From the NCBI GenBank assembly GCA_037783545.1, contig JBBELK010000096.1:2914001-2978000 (forward strand): a stretch of DNA of 64,000 nt, written 5' to 3'. The position numbers and the translations under genes are program-made. The notes below the pieces were generated by a model that was given only the letters and a program-made list of their open reading frames with translations, was not told where the DNA came from and searched no databases. This document shows, one piece after another, positions 50,376-63,813 of the stretch. The DNA comes from Henricia sp. BOLD:AAB3569 (lineage: Eukaryota; Echinodermata; Asteroidea; Spinulosida; Echinasteridae). How positions within the stretch are numbered: position 1 is the stretch's first letter; the number at the start of each line of letters is the position of its first letter.

Positions 50376-53300
50376 ATGCACAATTTGAAGTTCGTCGGAA
50401 AATTTCTTGACTTCCAAATTTGCCGACGTTTGAACCACACTTTGACCAAATTCCCGTCCCAAACAAGACTGAGCATGCGCACGAGTGATCAGGAGTACAC
50501 GGACAGCCACGGTCTGCAGAGCAGGCAGGTAGCCCGAGCCCAGTTTTCCCTGAACTCTGAAATTTCTCGGCCATTTCCCGGCGAAAGTCTGTCAATTTTT
50601 CAGGACAAGTGCGGAATATACACTGTTTGGAGCATGCACAATTTGAAGTTCGTCGGAAAATGTCTTGACTTCCAAATTTGCCGACGTTTGGACCACACTT
50701 TGACCAAATTCCAGTCCCAAACAAGACTGAGCATGCGCACGAGTGATCAGGAGTACACGGACAGCCACGGTCTGCAGAGCAGGCAGGAAGCCCGAGCCCA
50801 GTTTTCCCTGAACTCTGAAATTTCTCGGCCATTTCCCGGCGAAAGTCTGTCAATTTTTCAGGACAAGTGCGGAATATAGACTGTTTGGAGCATGCAAAAT
50901 TTGAAGTTCGTCGGAAAATGTCTTGACTTCCAAATTTGCCGACGTTTGGACCACACTTTGACCAAATTCCCGTCCCAAACAAGACTGAGCATGCGCACGA
51001 GTGATCAGGAGTACACGGACAGCCACGGTCTGCAGAGCAGGCAGGAAGCCCAAGCCCAGTTTTCCCTGAACTCTGAAATTTCTCGGCCATTTCCCGGCGA
51101 AAGTCTGTCAATTTGTTCAGGACAAGTGCGGAATATAGACTGTTTGGAGCATGCAAAATTTGAAGTTCGTCGGAAAATGTCTTGACTTCCAAATTTGCCG
51201 ACGTTTGGACCACACTTTGACCAAATTCCCGTCCCAAACAAGACTGAGCATGCGCACGAGTGATCAGGAGTACACGGACAGCCACGGTCTGCAGAGCAGG
51301 CAGGAAGCCCGATCCCAGTTTTCCCTAAACTCTGAAATTTCTCGGCCATTTCGCGGCGAAAGTCTGTCAATTTTTCAGGACAAGTGCGGAATATACACTG
51401 TTTGGAGCATGCACAATTTGAAGTTCGTCGGAAAATTTCTTGACTTCCAAATTTGCCGACGTTTGGACCACACTTTGACCAAATTCCCGTCCCAAACAAG
51501 ACTGAGCATGCGCACGAGTGATCAGGAGTACACGGACAGCCACGGTCTGCAGAGCAGGCACGAAGCCCAAGCCCAGTTTTCCCTGAACTCTGAAATTTCT
51601 CGGCCATTTCCTGGCGAAAGTCTGTCAATTTGTTCAGGACAAGTGCGGAATATAGACTGTTTGGAGCATGCAAAATTTGAAGTTCGTCGGAAAATGTCTT
51701 GACTTCCAAATTTGCCGACGTTTGGACCACACTTTGACCAAATTCCCGTCCCAAACAAGACTGAGCATGCGCACGAGTGATCAGGAGTACACGGACAGCC
51801 ACGGTCTGCAGAGCAGGCAGGAAGCCCGATCCCAGTTTTCCCTAAACTCTGAAATTTCTCGGCCATTTCGCGGCGAAAGTCTGTCAATTTTTCAGGACAA
51901 GTGCGGAATATACACTGTTTGGAGCATGCACAATTTGAAGTTCGTCGGAAAATTTCTTGACTTCCAAATTTGCCGACGTTTGAACCACACTTTGACCAAA
52001 TTCCCGTCCCAAACAAGACTGAGCATGCGCACGAGTGATCAGGAGTACACGGACAGCCACGGTCTGCAGAGCAGGCAGGTAGCCCGAGCCCAGTTTTCCC
52101 TGAACTCTGAAATTTCTCGGCCATTTCCCGGCGAAAGTCTGTCAATTTTTCAGGACAAGTGCGGAATATACACTGTTTGGAGCATGCACAATTTGAAGTT
52201 CGTCGGAAAATGTCTTGACTTCCAAATTTGCCGACGTTTGGACCACACTTTGACCAAATTCCAGTCCCAAACAAGACTGAGCATGCGCACGAGTGATCAG
52301 GAGTACACGGACAGCCACGGTCTGCAGAGCAGGCAGGAAGCCCGAGCCCAGTTTTCCCTGAACTCTGAAATTTCTCGACCATTTCCCGGCGAAAGTCTGT
52401 CAATTTGTCAGGACAAGTGCGGAATATAGACTGTTTGGAGCATGCAAAATTTGAAGTTCGTCGGAAAATGTATTGACTTCCAAATTTGCCGACGTTTGGA
52501 CCACACTTTGACCAAATTCCAGTCCCAAACAAGACTGAGCATGCGCACGAGTGATCAGGAGTACACGGACAGCCACGGTCTGCAGAGCAGGCAGGAAGCC
52601 CAAGCCCAGTTTTCCCTGAACTCTGAAATTTCTCGACCATTTCCCGGCGAAAGTCTGTCAATTTTTCAGGACAAGTGCGGAATATAGACTGTTTGGAGCA
52701 TGCAAAATTTGAAGTTCGTCGGAAAATGTCTTGACTTCCAAATTTGCCGACGTTTGGACCACACTTTGACCAAATTCCCGTCCCAAACAAGACTGAGCAT
52801 GCGCACGAGTGATCAGGAGTACACGGACAGCCACGGTCTGCAGAGCAGGCAGGAAGCCCAAGCCCAGTTTTCCCTGAACTCTGAAATTTCTCGGCCATTT
52901 CCCGGCGAAAGTCTGTCAATTTTTTTCAGGACAAGTGCGGAATATAGACTGTTTGGAGCATGCAAAATTTGAAGTTTGTCGGAAAATTTCTTGACTTCCG
53001 AATTGCCGACGTTTGGACCACACTTTGACCAAATTCCCGTCCCAAACAAGACTGAGCATGCGCACGAGTGATCAGGAGTACACGGACAGCCACGGTCTGC
53101 AGAGCAGGCACGAAGCCCAAGCCCAGTTTTCCCTGAACTCTGAAATTTCTCGGCCATTTCCCGGCGAAAGTCTGTCAATTTGTTCAGGACAAGTGCGGAA
53201 TATAGACTGTTTGGAGCATGCAAAATTTGAAGTTCGTCGGAAAATGTCTTGACTTCCAAATTTGCCGACGTTTGGACCAAACTTTGACCAAATTCCCGTC

Positions 53301-55543
53301 CCAAACAAGACTGAGCATGCGCACGAGTGATCAGGAGTACACGGACAGCCACGGTCTGCAGAGCAGGCAGGAAGCCCGATCCCAGTTTTCCCTAAACTCT
53401 GAAATTTCTCGGCCATTTCGCGGCGAAAGTCTGTCAATTTTTCAGGACAAGTGCGGAATATACACTGTTTGGAGCATGCACAATTTGAAGTTCGTCGGAA
53501 AATTTCTTGACTTCCAAATTTGCCGACGTTTGAACCACACTTTGACCAAATTCCCGTCCCAAACAAGACTGAGCATGCGCACGAGTGATCAGGAGTACAC
53601 GGACAGCCACGGTCTGCAGAGCAGGCAGGTAGCCCGAGCCCAGTTTTCCCTGAACTCTGAAATTTCTCGGCCATTTCCCGGCGAAAGTCTGTCAATTTTT
53701 CAGGACAAGTGCGGAATATACACTGTTTGGAGCATGCACAATTTGAAGTTCGTCGGAAAATGTCTTGACTTCCAAATTTGCCGACGTTTGGACCACACTT
53801 TGACCAAATTCCAGTCCCAAACAAGACTGAGCATGCGCACGAGTGATCAGGAGTACACGGACAGCCACGGTCTGCAGAGCAGGCAGGAAGCCCGAGCCCA
53901 GTTTTCCCTGAACTCTGAAATTTCTCGACCATTTCCCGGCGAAAGTCTGTCAATTTGTCAGGACAAGTGCGGAATATAGACTGTTTGGAGCATGCACAAT
54001 TTGAAGTTCGTCGGAAAATGTCTTGACTTCCAAATTTGCCGACGTTTGGACCACACTTTGACCAAATTCCCGTCCCAAACAAGACTGAGCATGCGCACAA
54101 GTGATCAGGAGTACACGGACAGCCACGGTCTGCAGAGCAGGCAGGAAGCCCAAGCCCAGTTTTCCCTGAACTCTGAAATTTCTCGGCCATTTCCCGGCGA
54201 AAGTCTGTCAATTTGTTCAGGACAAGTGCGGAATATAGACTGTTTGGAGCATGCAAAATTTGAAGTTCGTCGGAAAATGTCTTGACTTCCAAATTTGACG
54301 ACGTTTGGACCACTTTTTGACCAAATTCCCGTCCCAAACAAGACTGAGCATGCGCACGAGTGATCAGGAGTACACGGACAGCCACGGTCTGCAGAGCAGG
54401 CAGGAAGCCCAAGCCCAGTTTTCCCTGAACTCTGAAATTTCTCGGCCATTTCCCGGCGAAAGTCTGTCAATTTGTTCAGGACAAGTGCGGAATATAGACT
54501 GTTTGGAGCATGCAAAATTCGAAGTTTGTCGGAAAATGTCTTGACTTCCAAATTTGCCGACGTTTGGACCACACTTTGACCAAATTCCCGTCCCAAACAA
54601 GACTGAGCATGCGCACGAGTGATCAGGAGTACACGGACAGCCACGGTCTGCAGAGCAGGCAGGTAGCCCGAGCCCAGTTTTCCCTGAACTCTGAAATTTC
54701 TCGGCCATTTCCCGGCGAAAGTCTGTCAATTTTTCAGGACAAGTGCGGAATATACACTGTTTGGAGCATGCACAATTTGAAGTTCGTCGGAAAATGTCTT
54801 GACTTCCAAATTTGCCGACGTTTGGACCACACTTTGACCAAATTCCAGTCCCAAACAAGACTGAGCATGCGCACGAGTGATCAGGAGTACACGGACAGCC
54901 ACGGTCTGCAGAGCAGGCAGGAAGCCCGAGCCCAGTTTTCCCTGAACTCTGAAATTTCTCGACCATTTCCCGGCGAAAGTCTGTCAATTTTTCAGGACAA
55001 GTGCGGAATATAGACTGTTTGGAGCATGCAAAATTTGAAGTTCTTCGGAAAATGTCTTGACTTCCAAATTTGCCGACGTTTGGACCACACTTTGACCAAA
55101 TTCCCGTCCCAAACAAGACTGAGCATGCGCACGAGTGATCAGGAGTACACGGACAGCCACGGTCTGCAGAGCAGGCAGGAAGCCCAAGCCCAGTTTTCCC
55201 TGAACTCTGAAATTTCTCGGCCATTTCCCGGCGAAAGTCTGTCAATTTTTTCAGGACAAGTGCGGAATATAGACTGTTTGGAGCATGCAAAATTTGAAGT
55301 TTGTCGGAAAATTTCTTGACTTCCAAATTTGCCGACGTTTGGACCACACTTTGACCAAATTCCCGTCCCAAACAAGACTGAGCATGCGCACGAGTGATCA
55401 GGAGTACACGGACAGCCACGGTCTGCAGAGCAGGCACGAAGCCCAAGCCCAGTTTTCCCTGAACTCTGAAATTTCTCGGCCATTTCCCGGCGAAAGTCTG
55501 TCAATTTGTTCAGGACAAGTGCGGAATATAGACTGTTTGGAGC

Positions 55544-58500
55544 ATGCAAAATTTGAAGTTCGTCGGAAAATGTCTTGACTTCCAAATTTGCCGACGTTTG
55601 GACCACACTTTGACCAAATTCCCGTCCCAAACAAGACTGAGCATGCGCACGAGTGATCAGGAGTACACGGACAGCCACGGTCTGCAGAGCAGGCAGGAAG
55701 CCCGATCCCAGTTTTCCCTAAACTCTGAAATTTCTCGGCCATTTCGCGGCGAAAGTCTGTCAATTTTTCAGGACAAGTGCGGAATATACACTGTTTGGAG
55801 CATGCACAATTTGAAGTTCGTCGGAAAATTTCTTGACTTCCAAATTTGCCGACGTTTGAACCACACTTTGACCAAATTCCCGTCCCAAACAAGACTGAGC
55901 ATGCGCACGAGTGATCAGGAGTACACCGACAGCCACGGTCTGCAGAGCAGGCAGGTAGCCCGAGCCCAGTTTTCCCTGAACTCTGAAATTTCTCGGCCAT
56001 TTCCCGGCGAAAGTCTGTCAATTTGTCAGGACAAGTGCGGAATATACACTGTTTGGAGCATGCACAATTTGAAGTTCGTCGGAAAATGTCTTGACTTCCA
56101 AATTTGCCGACGTTTGAACCACACTTTGACCAAATTCCCGTCCCAAACAAGACTGAGCATGCGCACGAGTGATCAGGAGTACACCGACAGCCACGGTCTG
56201 CAGAGCAGGCAGGTAGCCCGAGCCCAGTTTTCCCTGAACTCTGAAATTTCTCGGCCATTTCCCGGCGAAAGTCTGTCAATTTGTCAGGACAAGTGCGGAA
56301 TATACACTGTTTGGAGCATGCAAAATTTGAAGTTCTTCGGAAAATGTCTTGACTTCCAAATTTGCCGACGTTTGGACCACACTTTGACCAAATTCCCGTC
56401 CCAAACAAGACTGAGCATGCGCACGAGTGATCAGGAGTACACGGACAGCCACGGTCTGCAGAGCAGGCAGGAAGCCCAAGCCCAGTTTTCCCTGAACTCT
56501 GAAATTTCTCGGCCATTTCCCGGCGAAAGTCTGTCAATTTTTTCAGGACAAGTGCGGAATATAGACTGTTTGGAGCATGCAAAATTTGAAGTTTGTCGGA
56601 AAATTTCTTGACTTCCAAATTTGCCGACGTTTGGACCACACTTTGACCAAATTCCCGTCCCAAACAAGACTGAGCATGCGCACGAGTGATCAGGAGTACA
56701 CGGACAGCCACGGTCTGCAGAGCAGGCACGAAGCCCAAGCCCAGTTTTCCCTGAACTCTGAAATTTCTCGGCCATTTCCCGGCGAAAGTCTGTCAATTTG
56801 TTCAGGACAAGTGCGGAATATAGACTGTTTGGAGCATGCAAAATTTGAAGTTCTTCGGAAAATGTCTTGACTTCCAAATTTGCCGACGTTTGGACCACAC
56901 TTTGACCAAATTCCCGTCCCAAACAAGACTGAGCATGCGCACGAGTGATCAGGAGTACACGGACAGCCACGGTCTGCAGAGCAGGCAGGAAGCCCAAGCC
57001 CAGTTTTCCCTGAACTCTGAAATTTCTCGGCCATTTCCCGGCGAAAGTCTGTCAATTTTTTCAGGACAAGTGCGGAATATAGACTGTTTGGAGCATGCAA
57101 AATTTGAAGTTTGTCGGAAAATTTCTTGACTTCCAAATTTGCCGACGTTTGGACCACACTTTGACCAAATTCCCGTCCCAAACAAGACTGAGCATGCGCA
57201 CGAGTGATCAGGAGTACACGGACAGCCACGGTCTGCAGAGCAGGCACGAAGCCCAAGCCCAGTTTTCCCTGAACTCTGAAATTTCTCGGCCATTTCCCGG
57301 CGAAAGTCTGTCAATTTGTTCAGGACAAGTGCGGAATATAGACTGTTTGGAGCATGCAAAATTTGAAGTTCGTCGGAAAATGTCTTGACTTCCAAATTTG
57401 CCGACGTTTGGACCACACTTTGACCAAATTCCCGTCCCAAACAAGACTGAGCATGCGCACGAGTGATCAGGAGTACACGGACAGCCACGGTCTGCAGAGC
57501 AGGCAGGAAGCCCGATCCCAGTTTTCCCTAAACTCTGAAATTTCTCGGCCATTTCGCGGCGAAAGTCTGTCAATTTTTCAGGACAAGTGCGGAATATACA
57601 CTGTTTGGAGCATGCACAATTTGAAGTTCGTCGGAAAATTTCTTGACTTCCAAATTTGCCGACGTTTGAACCACACTTTGACCAAATTCCCGTCCCAAAC
57701 AAGACTGAGCATGCGCACGAGTGATCAGGAGTACACCGACAGCCACGGTCTGCAGAGCAGGCAGGTAGCCCGAGCCCAGTTTTCCCTGAACTCTGAAATT
57801 TCTCGGCCATTTCCCGGCGAAAGTCTGTCAATTTGTCAGGACAAGTGCGGAATATACACTGTTTGGAGCATGCACAATTTGAAGTTCGTCGGAAAATGTC
57901 TTGACTTCCAAATTTGCCGACGTTTGAACCACACTTTGACCAAATTCCCGTCCCAAACAAGACTGAGCATGCGCACGAGTGATCAGGAGTACACCGACAG
58001 CCACGGTCTGCAGAGCAGGCAGGTAGCCCGAGCCCAGTTTTCCCTGAACTCTGAAATTTCTCGGCCATTTCCCGGCGAAAGTCTGTCAATTTGTCAGGAC
58101 AAGTGCGGAATATACACTGTTTGGAGCATGCAAAATTTGAAGTTCTTCGGAAAATGTATTGACTTCCAAATTTGCCGACGTTTGGACCACACTTTGACCA
58201 AATTCCCGTCCCAAACAAGACTGAGCATGCGCACGAGTGATCAGGAGTACACGGACAGCCACGGTCTGCAGAGCAGGCAGGAAGCCCAAGCCCAGTTTTC
58301 CCTGAACTCTGAAATTTCTCGGCCATTTCCCGGCGAAAGTCTGTCAATTTTTTCAGGACAAGTGCGGAATATAGACTGTTTGGAGCATGCAAAATTTGAA
58401 GTTTGTCGGAAAATTTCTTGACTTCCAAATTTGCCGACGTTTGGACCACACTTTGACCAAATTCCCGTCCCAAACAAGACTGAGCATGCGCACGAGTGAT

Positions 58501-59678
58501 CAGGAGTACACGGACAGCCACGGTCTGCAGAGCAGGCACGAAGCCCAAGCCCAGTTTTCCCTGAACTCTGAAATTTCTCGGCCATTTCCCGGCGAAAGTC
58601 TGTCAATTTGTTCAGGACAAGTGCGGAATATAGACTGTTTGGAGCATGCAAAATTTGAAGTTCGTCGGAAAATGTCTTGACTTCCAAATTTGCCGACGTT
58701 TGGACCACACTTTGACCAAATTCCCGTCCCAAACAAGACTGAGCATGCGCACGAGTGATCAGGAGTACACGGACAGCCACGGTCTGCAGAGCAGGCAGGA
58801 AGCCCGATCCCAGTTTTCCCTAAACTCTGAAATTTCTCGGCCATTTCGCGGCGAAAGTCTGTCAATTTTTCAGGACAAGTGCGGAATATACACTGTTTGG
58901 AGCATGCACAATTTGAAGTTCGTCGGAAAATTTCTTGACTTCCAAATTTGCCGACGTTTGAACCACACTTTGACCAAATTCCCGTCCCAAACAAGACTGA
59001 GCATGCGCACGAGTGATCAGGAGTACACCGACAGCCACGGTCTGCAGAGCAGGCAGGTAGCCCGAGCCCAGTTTTCCCTGAACTCTGAAATTTCTCGGCC
59101 ATTTCCCGGCGAAAGTCTGTCAATTTGTCAGGACAAGTGCGGAATATACACTGTTTGGAGCATGCACAATTTGAAGTTCGTCGGAAAATGTCTTGACTTC
59201 CAAATTTGCCGACGTTTGAACCACACTTTGACCAAATTCCCGTCCCAAACAAGACTGAGCATGCGCACGAGTGATCAGGAGTACACCGACAGCCACGGTC
59301 TGCAGAGCAGGCAGGTAGCCCGAGCCCAGTTTTCCCTGAACTCTGAAATTTCTCGGCCATTTCCCGGCGAAAGTCTGTCAATTTGTCAGGACAAGTGCGG
59401 AATATACACTGTTTGGAGCATGCACAATTTGAAGTTCGTCGGAAAATGTCTTGACTTCCAAATTTGCCGACGTTTGGACCACACTTTGACCAAATTCCAG
59501 TCCCAAACAAGACTGAGCATGCGCACGAGTGATCAGGAGTACACGGACAGCCACGGTCTGCAGAGCAGGCAGGAAGCCCGAGCCCAGTTTTCCCTGAACT
59601 CTGAAATTTCTTGGCCATTTCCCGGCGAAAGTCTGTCAATTTGTTCAGGACAAGTGCGGAATATAGACTGTTTGGAGC
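55544..59678 (+). repeat. 7- and 5-unit HORs with CACCGACAG and GTTCTTCGG markers
   Basis: Four-unit modules start at 55544, 57354 and 58646, spaced 1810 bp (7 units) and 1292 bp (5 units). The second and third units of each carry GTACACCGACAG, GTTTGAACC and GGTAGCC. The fourth unit carries GTTCTTCGG in the first two copies (56318, 58128) but not in the third (59420). The extra two units in the first repeat (56836, 57095) duplicate the pair at 56318 and 56577. Confidence 0.85.
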
Positions 59679-59999
59679 ATGCTAAATTTGAAGTTCGTCG
59701 GAAAATGTCTTGACTTCCAAATTTGCCGACGTTTGGACCACACTTTGACCAAATTCACGTCCCAAACAAGACTGAGCATGCGCACGAGTGATCAGGAGTA
59801 CACGGACAGCCACGGTCTGCAGAGCAGGCAGGAAGCCCGAGCCCAGTTTTCCCTAAACTCTGAAATTTCTCCGCCATTTCGCGGCGAAAGTCTGTCAATT
59901 TTTCAGGACAAGTGCGGAATATACACTGTTTGGAGCATGCACAATTTGAAGTTCGTCGGAAAATTTCTTGACTTCCAAATTTGCCGACGTTTGGACCAC

Positions 60000-62900
60000 A
60001 CTTTGACCAAATTCCCGTCCCAAACAAGACTGAGCATGCGCACGAGTGATCAGGAGTACACGGACAGCCACGGTCTGCAGAGCAGGCAGGAAGCCCCGAG
60101 CCCAGTTTTCCCTGAACTCTGAAATTTCTCGGCCATTTCCCGGCGAAAGTCTGTCAATTTTTCAGGACAAGTGCGGAATATACACTATTTGGAGCATGCA
60201 CAATTTGAAGTTCGTCGGAAAATTTATTGACTTCCAAATTTGCCGACGTTTGGACCACACTTTGACCAAATTCCAGTCCCAAACAAGACTGGGCATGCGC
60301 ACGAGTGATCAGGAGTACACGGACAGCCACGGTCTGCAGAGCAGGCAGGAAGCCCGAGCCCAGTTTTCCCTGAACTCTGAAATTTCTTGGCCATTTCCCG
60401 GCGAAAGTCTGTCAATTTGTTCAGGACAAGTGCGGAATATAGACTGTTTGGAGCATGCAAAATTTGAAGTTCGTCGGAAAATGTCTTGACTTCCAAATTT
60501 GCCGACGTTTGAACCACACTTTGACCAAATTCACGTCCCAAACAAGACTGAGCATGCGCACGAGTGATCAGGAGTACACGGACAGCCACGGTCTGCAGAG
60601 CAGGCAGGAAGCCCGAGCCCAGTTTTCCCTAAACTCTGAAATTTCTCGGCCATTTCGCGGCGAAAGTCTGTCAATTTTTCAGGACAAGTGCGGAATATAC
60701 ACTGTTTAGAGCATGCACAATTTGAAGTTCGTCGGAAAATTTCTTGACTTCCAAATTTGCCGACGTTTGGACCACACTTTGACCAAATTCCAGTCCCAAA
60801 CAAGACTGAGCATGCGCACGAGTGATCAGGAGTACACGGATAGCCACGGTCTGCAGAGCAGGCAGGAAGCCCGAGCCCAGTTTTCCCTGAACTCTGAAAT
60901 TTCTCGACCATTTCCCGGCGAAAGTCTGTCAATTTTTCAGGACAAGTGCGGAATATAGACTGTTTGGAGCATGCAAAATTTGAAGTTCGTCGGAAAATGT
61001 CTTGACTTCCAAATTTGCCGACGTTTGGACCACACTTTGACCAAATTCCAGTCCCAAACAAGACTGAGCATGCGCACGAGTGATCAGGAGTACACGGACA
61101 GCCACGGTCTGCAGAGCAGGCAGGAAGCCCGAGCCCAGTTTTCCCTGAACTCTGAAATTTCTTGGCCATTTCCCGGCGAAAGTCTGTCAATTTGTTCAGG
61201 ACAAGTGCGGAATATACACTGTTTGGAGCATGCACAATTTGAAGTTCGTCGGAAAATGTCTTGACTTCCAAATTTGCCGACGTTTGGACCACACTTTGAC
61301 CAAATTCCCGTCCCAAACAAGACTGAGCATGCGCACGAGTGATCAGGAGTACACGGACAGCCACGGTCTGCAGAGCAGGCAGGAAGCCCGAGCCCAGTTT
61401 TCCCTGAACTCTGAAATTTCTCGGCCATTTCCCGGCGAAAGTCTGTCAATTTTTCAGGACAAGTGCGGAATATACACTGTTTGGAGCATGCACAATTTGA
61501 AGTTCGTCGGAAAATTTCTTGACTTCCAAATTTGCCGACGTTTGGACCACACTTTGACCAAATTCCAGTCCCAAACAAGACTGAGCATGCGCACGAGTGA
61601 TCAGGAGTACACGGATAGCCACGGTCTGCAGAGCAGGCAGGAAGCCCGAGCCCAGTTTTCCCTGAACTCTGAAATTTCTCGACCATTTCCCGGCGAAAGT
61701 CTGTCAATTTTTCAGGACAAGTGCGGAATATAGACTGTTTGGAGCATGCAAAATTTGAAGTTCGTCGGAAAATGTCTTGACTTCCAAATTTGCCGACGTT
61801 TGGACCACACTTTGACCAAATTCCCGTCCCAAACAAGACTGAGCATGCGCACGAGTGATCAGGAGTACACGGACAGCCACTGTCTGCAGAGCAGGCAGGA
61901 AGCCCCGAGCCCAGTTTTCCCTGAACTCTGAAATTTCTCGGCCATTTCCCGGCGAAAGTCTGTCAATTTTTCAGGACAAGTGCGGAATATACACTGTTTG
62001 GAGCATGCACAATTTGAAGTTCGTCGGAAAATTTATTGACTTCCAAATTTGCCGACGTTTGGACCACACTTTGACCAAATTCCAGTCCCAAACAAGACTG
62101 GGCATGCGCACGAGTGATCAGGAGTACACGGACAGCCACGGTCTGCAGAGCAGGCAGGAAGCCCGAGCCCAGTTTTCCCTGAACTCTGAAATTTCTTGGC
62201 CATTTCCCGGCGAAAGTCTGTCAATTTGTTCAGGACAAGTGCGGAATATAGACTGTTTGGAGCATGCAAAATTTGAAGTTCGTCGGAAAATGTCTTGACT
62301 TCCAAATTTGCCGACGTTTGAACCACACTTTGACCAAATTCACGTCCCAAACAAGACTGAGCATGCGCACGAGTGATCAGGAGTACACGGACAGCCACGG
62401 TCTGCAGAGCAGGCAGGAAGCCCGAGCCCAGTTTTCCCTAAACTCTGAAATTTCTCGGCCATTTCGCGGCGAAAGTCTGTCAATTTTTCAGGACAAGTGC
62501 GGAATATACACTGTTTGGAGCATGCACAATTTGAAGTTCGTCGGAAAATTTCTTGACTTCCAAATTTGCCGACGTTTGGACCACACTTTGACCAAATTCC
62601 AGTCCCAAACAAGACTGAGCATGCGCACGAGTGATCAGGAGTACACGGATAGCCACGGTCTGCAGAGCAGGCAGGAAGCCCGAGCCCAGTTTTCCCTGAA
62701 CTCTGAAATTTCTCGACCATTTCCCGGCGAAAGTCTGTCAATTTTTCAGGACAAGTGCGGAATATAGACTGTTTGGAGCATGCAAAATTTGAAGTTCGTC
62801 GGAAAATGTCTTGACTTCCAAATTTGCCGACGTTTGGACCACACTTTGACCAAATTCCAGTCCCAAACAAGACTGAGCATGCGCACGAGTGATCAGGAGT

Positions 62901-63620
62901 ACACGGACAGCCACGGTCTGCAGAGCAGGCAGGAAGCCCGAGCCCAGTTTTCCCTGAACTCTGAAATTTCTTGGCCATTTCCCGGCGAAAGTCTGTCAAT
63001 TTGTTCAGGACAAGTGCGGAATATACACTGTTTGGAGCATGCACAATTTGAAGTTCGTCGGAAAATGTCTTGACTTCCAAATTTGCCGACGTTTGGACCA
63101 CACTTTGACCAAATTCCCGTCCCAAACAAGACTGAGCATGCGCACGAGTGATCAGGAGTACACGGACAGCCACGGTCTGCAGAGCAGGCAGGAAGCCCGA
63201 GCCCAGTTTTCCCTGAACTCTGAAATTTCTCGGCCATTTCCCGGCGAAAGTCTGTCAATTTTTCAGGACAAGTGCGGAATATACACTGTTTGGAGCATGC
63301 ACAATTTGAAGTTCGTCGGAAAATTTCTTGACTTCCAAATTTGCCGACGTTTGGACCACACTTTGACAAAATTCCAGTCCCAAACAAGACTGAGCATGCG
63401 CACGAGTGATCAGGAGTACACGGATAGCCACGGTCTGCAGAGCAGGCAGGAAGCCCGAGCCCAGTTTTCCCTGAACTCTGAAATTTCTCGACCATTTCCC
63501 GGCGAAAGTCTGTCAATTTTTCAGGACAAGTGCGGAATATAGACTGTTTGGAGCATGCAAAATTTGAAGTTCGTCGGAAAATGTCTTGACTTCCAAATTT
63601 GCCGACGTTTGGACCACACT
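60000..63620 (+). repeat. 7-unit (1809 bp) tandem duplication near the right end
   Basis: Units at 60196, 60455, 60713, 60971, 61230 and 61488 recur at 62005, 62264, 62522, 62780, 63039 and 63297. Shared markers are GAAGCCCCGAGCCC just upstream (about 60091 and 61901), CTGGGCATGCG, TTCTTGGCC, ATTCACGTCCC and ACGGATAGCC. Differences include TTTAGAGCATGC at about 60707 versus TTTGGAGCATGC, ACTATTTGG at 60185, and GACAAAATTCC at 63366. Confidence 0.86.
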
Positions 63621-63813
63621 TTGACCAAATTCCCGTCCCAAACAAGACTGAGCATGCGCACGAGTGATCAGGAGTACACGGACAGCCACGGTCTGCAGAG
63701 CAGGCAGGAAGCCCAAGCCCAGTTTTCCCTGAACTCTGAAATTTCTCGGCCATTTCCTGGCGAAAGTCTGTCAATTTGTTGAGGACAAGTGCGGAATATA
63801 TACTGTTTGGAGC

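Larger units (their letters stand above)
43555..51150 (+). repeat. 15-unit (3798 bp) tandem duplication
   Basis: The stretch 43555-47352 and the following 47353-51150 run in register at a 3798-bp offset. The private marker ATTACTTGAC occurs only at about 45133 and 48931, exactly 3798 apart. GGCACGAAG and TTTCCTGGCG occur at matching places. The unit at 47353 begins like a GCAAAATTTG unit and continues like the ACAATTTG unit at 43555. This places the exchange junction between about 47358 and 47383, within the inverted-repeat/TTCG segment. Confidence 0.87.
43077..51667 (+). repeat. HOR domain with shared 38-bp deletion (7-5-10-5-7 units)
   Basis: Modules begin at 43077, 44847, 46100, 48645 and 49898 and end at 51667. 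Their lengths are 1770, 1253, 2545, 1253 and 1770 bp, which are 7, 5, 10, 5 and 7 units including one 220-bp unit each. The 10-unit module divides into 1253 (46100-47352) and 1292 bp (47353-48644). All five begin with a unit carrying AAATTGCTCGG and TTTCGCGGCG. Confidence 0.88.

Noticed and set aside
55544-59713. Plus-strand open frames of 253-355 codons over several units
   Set aside because: They arise where TAGACTG at the unit end is TACACTG, which removes the usual stop. The change follows satellite subtype rather than any gene boundary.
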